This document shows positions 6,624 to 8,906 of a stretch of DNA of 8,906 nucleotides, one piece after another; the first letter of the stretch is position 1; every line of letters begins with the position of its first letter. A program made the translations under genes and the position numbers. Under the pieces are notes generated by a model. It did not search any database and was not told where the DNA came from. It worked only from the letters and a program-made list of their open reading frames with translations. Source of the stretch: DASZPJ01 sp035550295 (GTDB taxonomy: Bacteria > Patescibacteriota > Saccharimonadia > Saccharimonadales > UBA4665); NCBI GenBank assembly GCA_035550295.1, contig DASZPJ010000041.1, forward strand, positions 1 to 8,906, in the 5' to 3' direction.

Positions 6624-6628
6624 CTCCT
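6624..6628 (-). promoter_or_regulatory. Shine-Dalgarno sequence setting an AUU start
   Basis: AGGAG on the minus strand lies 5 nt before AUU (6616-6618), in frame with the LysM-CHAP protein. No ATG, GTG or TTG lies in frame between it and the ATG at 6525. A perfect 5-bp hairpin (TTGTA, loop TTAG, TACAA; 6609-6622) holds the AUU at the edge of its loop. It is the clearest ribosome site seen in the window. Confidence 0.6.
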
Positions 6629-6710
6629 GCGATTTAAATGTCGCTGATACTCGATCAAGCAAACGTTTAGTTAACAAAGATGGTGGCCCACCGGTAACTG
6701 TCTACTTGGA

Positions 6711-6765
6711 GGTAGTTAAATGCGAGAGCCCTTGCGAAAACCTGACCTCTGGCACCTTAGCTACC
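6711..6765 (-). other. Structured 5' leader hairpin of the LysM-CHAP transcript
   Basis: Starting at the predicted transcription start, GGTAGCTAA (6757-6765) pairs with TTAACTACC (6711-6719) with one C-A mismatch. Inside it TGCCAGAG pairs with CTCTCGCA with one C-C mismatch, giving an imperfect hairpin of 55 nt. A further roughly 80-nt leader runs to the AGGAG site and contains GCGA/TCGC just before it. I searched by eye for c-di-AMP (ydaO) riboswitch landmarks, which often precede wall hydrolase genes, and did not find them. It could be a 5' stability hairpin or an unrecognised regulatory RNA. The pairing is seen; function is inferred. Confidence 0.4.
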
Positions 6766-6770
6766 GTAAT

Positions 6771-6798
6771 AGTATAGCAAATCTGGGCTGCCAGGCAA
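6771..6798 (-). promoter_or_regulatory. Extended -10 promoter for the LysM-CHAP gene
   Basis: On the minus strand, TGC-TATACT (TATACT at 6771-6776, 5 of 6, with TGn) has TTGCCT (6793-6798, 4 of 6) 16 bp upstream. It lies in the gap after mltG, and initiation near 6764-6765 gives a leader of about 147 nt. This separates the wall hydrolase gene from the ruvX-mltG operon. Confidence 0.7.
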
Positions 6799-6828
6799 GG
6801 TTTTTATGCTTTGTTCACCCCTGTAAAT

Positions 6829-7893
6829 TTACTCTTCCCTGCACAGTTTGTGGCAATATTGCTGGGTTTTGGCCTCGTGGTCTTGCAAGTTGGTCGAAAA
6901 GTAAGTAACTCCGTTGTCGCCGGTCACAAAATACAGCCAGTTGGTGCGTGCCGGATGCTCAACGGCATTCAGGGCATTTGCGCTGATGGTGCTGATTGGC
7001 GTTGGCGGCAAGCCCGGGTGTTTTAAAGTGTTATAGGCCGAATCATAGAACAAGTTTGGCACTTGGCCGGCAGCCACCGCACCATAACGGGTCGAGGCAT
7101 CAGAGCCTAAGACTGAGCCGTTTTTGATGCGGGTCAGGAAAACCTGTGCCGCCTGGGTCTGATCTGCTGGTCGGCTGACTTCTTGTTCGACGATTGAAGT
7201 CAGGATCAAACCCTGGTAAACAGTCAGTTTTTCGGCCGCAAATGCCGCTTGGACATCTGGTGTAATGTGTTGCCCCATTGCCGTCAGCGATTTGCGGATA
7301 ATATCGCTGGCATCCGAGTTACTGTCTTTGTACCACGAATCCGGCCACAACAAACCTTCCAGTGTATTTACATTGGCTGGCTTGTAAGCCATAACGGGCA
7401 AATTTGCATACTGGGCTGGTTCTAGTGCTTTAGCTACATCGTCTGGGCTAAACCCGGCGTTGATCAAATCGGCTCGGACTTGGTCAATGCGGCGACCAGG
7501 CACAATGGTCACTAACTGGCTGGAAACGCGCCCTTTGGTGATAGTGGTGGCAATATCACCGGTAGTTTGGCTGGGCGACAGCGCATAAGTGCCGGCTTGC
7601 AGCGAATCACTGAGCTCTTTGCTATGGACGTATAGTTCGAATGCCCACGCACTGCGAATCAGGTGGGCTGACTGCAGATCCGTAGCAATGTCTTTTACCG
7701 ACGAGCCTTGTTTGACGTTAAAAATCTGGGTTTTCTGGTCACTGCTAACCGGCTTTAGGTCGGCATCGTACACCATGCGAACACGGATTGCCCCAAGCGC
7801 TATTACAACCAACAAAATAACACCCAAATAAGCTAAGCGATGCAGGCCGGAAGAGCGCCGGGATTTGGCGCCGGCTAGATAGCTGTGCTTCAT
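6829..7893 (-). CDS. mltG: MltG, endolytic murein transglycosylase (YceG-like)
   Basis: MltG cleaves nascent glycan strands at the outer face of the cytoplasmic membrane and so sets glycan chain length. The 354 residues have a basic cytoplasmic tail, one membrane helix (about 20-40), a LysM-like region (about 56-122, FNVKQGSSVKDIATDL) and the YceG catalytic domain. Landmarks are LEGLLWPDSW at 178-187, the catalytic glutamate E236 in LTSIVEQE, SDASTRYG at 264-271, YNTLKHPGLPPTPIS at 287-301, and the closing WLYFVTGDNGVTYFS. The length is typical. The start ATG overlaps the ruvX stop as ATGA, and AAGG lies upstream as a modest ribosome site, so the two are translationally coupled. The last residues, CHKLCREE, are an unremarkable tail carrying two cysteines. 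Family call is secure. Confidence 0.95.
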   Translation of the reverse strand: MKHSYLAGAKSRRSSGLHRLAYLGVILLVVIALGAIRVRMVYDADLKPVSSDQKTQIFNVKQGSSVKDIATDLQSAHLIRSAWAFELYVHSKELSDSLQAGTYALSPSQTTGDIATTITKGRVSSQLVTIVPGRRIDQVRADLINAGFSPDDVAKALEPAQYANLPVMAYKPANVNTLEGLLWPDSWYKDSNSDASDIIRKSLTAMGQHITPDVQAAFAAEKLTVYQGLILTSIVEQEVSRPADQTQAAQVFLTRIKNGSVLGSDASTRYGAVAAGQVPNLFYDSAYNTLKHPGLPPTPISTISANALNAVEHPARTNWLYFVTGDNGVTYFSTNLQDHEAKTQQYCHKLCREE

Positions 7894-8321
7894 GCTTTGG
7901 CCGCCTTTGCTTTTTCGCGAACGCTTTGCAGGAAATCTTCCAAAATGTAAGTCGCAGCCAGCGAGTCAATGTCGCCTTTGTCATAAGGTTTGCCGCGGGC
8001 GCGCAGTTCGTCTTCGGCATGCTTGGAGGTCAGGGCTTCGTCTTGCAATTCTACCGGTAAGGCAAAGTGTTGTTTAAGTTCAGTTACAAATTCTTCGATG
8101 GCGTTGGTTTGGGCAGTGTGCTGGCCCTGCATGCCGCGCGGGAAACCGACAATTAAGCGTTTGACTGATTCAACTTCAATGATACTTTGCAGTGTCGGAA
8201 ACAGCGTATCATTCCGGTCCAAGGTGATAAGTGGACGCGGTAATTGCGCTTCCAAAGATGCGATCGCTACGCCCACTCGCACAGCGCCGACATCGAGCGC
8301 CAGCAAGCTGCTAGTGGCCAT
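7890..8321 (-). CDS. ruvX: RuvX/YqgF, Holliday-junction resolvase-like nuclease
   Basis: RuvX (YqgF) has an RNase H fold and is linked to 16S rRNA 5'-end processing and resolution of branched DNA; which role applies here cannot be told. The 143 residues show LALDVGAVRVGVA at 7-19 with catalytic D10, IVGFPRGMQG at 57-66, the acidic motif DEALTSKHAE at 94-103 with E95, and DKGDIDSLAATYILEDFL at 114-131 with D119. The arginine usual in the DER(L/F)T motif is replaced by Ala96, while the acidic residues remain. The length is normal. The start overlaps the upstream gene by 11 bp and its end overlaps mltG by 4 bp, so it is part of a compact operon. Pairing of ruvX with mltG is common in bacteria and supports the call. 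Confidence 0.93.
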   Translation of the reverse strand: MATSSLLALDVGAVRVGVAIASLEAQLPRPLITLDRNDTLFPTLQSIIEVESVKRLIVGFPRGMQGQHTAQTNAIEEFVTELKQHFALPVELQDEALTSKHAEDELRARGKPYDKGDIDSLAATYILEDFLQSVREKAKAAKA

Positions 8322-8906
8322 TCGAACTACTCGTGCCTTCCGGTTTAGCGATATTGACGGTAATGCGGTCGCTATTTTTCGGTACTGTGCTGATCCAGAA
8401 CGGGCTAAATTTAACTTGGACGTCTTTGACGTCGGGGTTGTTGGTCAGCTCGTCTTTAATTTCACCGCTGTGCTGGCCTTTGACCTCTTGCTTGATGGCA
8501 TCGACATCTAATTGCGGGCCAATCGTAGTTTTGGCCGACATGCTCAATTGGGCCGACGTACTGTTTTGGCTGTTAATAGTAAATGTTGCGCTGCTTAGGC
8601 CGTAATCCAGCAAGGCCTGGCGCTGGGTGTCAATCTGGCCCTGGACGGCTGATTTTATAACTTTCTCGAGGTCTGATTTGTGAGCACCAAACATAGTGTA
8701 GGTAATTGTCTCGGTGATAGTTAGTGTATTGGCCTGCTGGCCGACTTGGGCGCTTTGGGTGATGTTCGGTGTGCCCTCGCTGTAAGTGTCTGTGATGGCA
8801 AAGTAGCCATCGTCGGACAGTTGGTTGGCCAGGCTTTGTTTGAGCGCATTGGTGCCGATATTTAACTTGGATTTGGCGCTGGTGACGTCGTTTTGGTTAA
8901 CGCTCT
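8311..8906 (-). CDS. C-terminal part of an exported/membrane protein, possibly CPR baseplate J-like family
   Basis: The frame is open to the window edge, giving about 197 C-terminal residues; an internal ATG at 8694 is not the start because coding continues upstream. The sequence is rich in Ser, Thr, Asn and Gln, with alternating beta-type segments (NTLTITETITYTM, SATFTINSQNS, AQLSMSAKTT), as in extracellular domains. It closes with VKFSPFWISTVPKNSDRI. That PFW...VPK...I ending resembles proteins in CPR genomes annotated as baseplate J/gp47-like, which are cell-surface proteins rather than phage parts; this is from memory and uncertain. No membrane helix lies in the visible part. It overlaps ruvX by 11 bp, so it is cotranscribed with ruvX and mltG. 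Function is not established. Confidence 0.6.
   Translation of the reverse strand, partial: SVNQNDVTSAKSKLNIGTNALKQSLANQLSDDGYFAITDTYSEGTPNITQSAQVGQQANTLTITETITYTMFGAHKSDLEKVIKSAVQGQIDTQRQALLDYGLSSATFTINSQNSTSAQLSMSAKTTIGPQLDVDAIKQEVKGQHSGEIKDELTNNPDVKDVQVKFSPFWISTVPKNSDRITVNIAKPEGTSSSNGH

Noticed and set aside
6477..6677. Separate 66-codon minus-strand frame across the LysM-CHAP start, or a frameshift joining it to the hydrolase
   Set aside because: The hydrolase frame itself is open up to AUU with a good Shine-Dalgarno, so no frameshift is needed; the other frame lacks a ribosome site and gives an unnatural Cys/Pro-rich peptide.
6600..6770. ydaO-type c-di-AMP riboswitch in front of the wall hydrolase
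   Set aside because: Short runs such as GCTAA and GGTGGGCCACC are suggestive, but the conserved GGGUGAAUC-like and CAGCUAACC-like blocks are not present in the right order.
7890..8906. UGA recoding (Gracilibacteria-type code)
   Set aside because: TGA ends ruvX exactly at the mltG overlap and ends obgE after a normal OCT domain, so TGA is a true stop.
1..8906. CRISPR array, tRNA, insertion sequence or phage module
   Set aside because: No regularly spaced direct repeats, cloverleaf with acceptor stem, transposase motif or terminal inverted repeats were seen on either strand.

Overview
The window looks like part of a small-genome bacterium of the Candidate Phyla Radiation, most likely Saccharibacteria (TM7). 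This is an inference from protein style: an ExoI-type exonuclease, a LysM-CHAP wall hydrolase, and a membrane protein resembling CPR 'baseplate J-like' proteins. GC content is near 50%. TGA is used as a normal stop (ruvX, obgE), so the UGA=Gly code of Gracilibacteria/Absconditabacteria does not apply. All genes but one lie on the minus strand, so the text follows transcription from high to low coordinates.

From 8906 to 6829 is a tight cluster: the C-terminal part of an exported or membrane protein cut by the window edge, then ruvX (Holliday-junction resolvase-like), then mltG (endolytic transglycosylase). The genes overlap by 11 and 4 bp, so they are probably one operon. After a roughly 210-bp spacer that holds an extended -10 promoter and a structured leader comes a LysM-LysM-CHAP peptidoglycan hydrolase. 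Its best start is an unusual AUU codon behind a clear Shine-Dalgarno sequence. The essential GTPase gene obgE follows 49 bp later and carries an altered G4 motif.

From 4141 to 1 there is an 84-residue Cys-containing protein of unknown function, sbcB (exonuclease I), an unknown 188-residue protein, and the N-terminal half of uvrA (cut just before the first ABC signature). One plus-strand gene encodes a 66-residue single-pass membrane protein. It is driven by a perfect TTGACA/TATAAT promoter and overlaps the end of sbcB tail to tail.

Two functional themes share the window: cell-envelope growth (mltG, LysM-CHAP, possibly the partial protein) and DNA maintenance (uvrA, sbcB, ruvX). The most notable observations are a recurring promoter layout that predicts leaderless or near-leaderless mRNAs for at least four genes, the AUU start, the TKxE G4 motif of ObgE, and the structured leader. 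No tRNA, rRNA, CRISPR array, insertion sequence or phage module was recognised.
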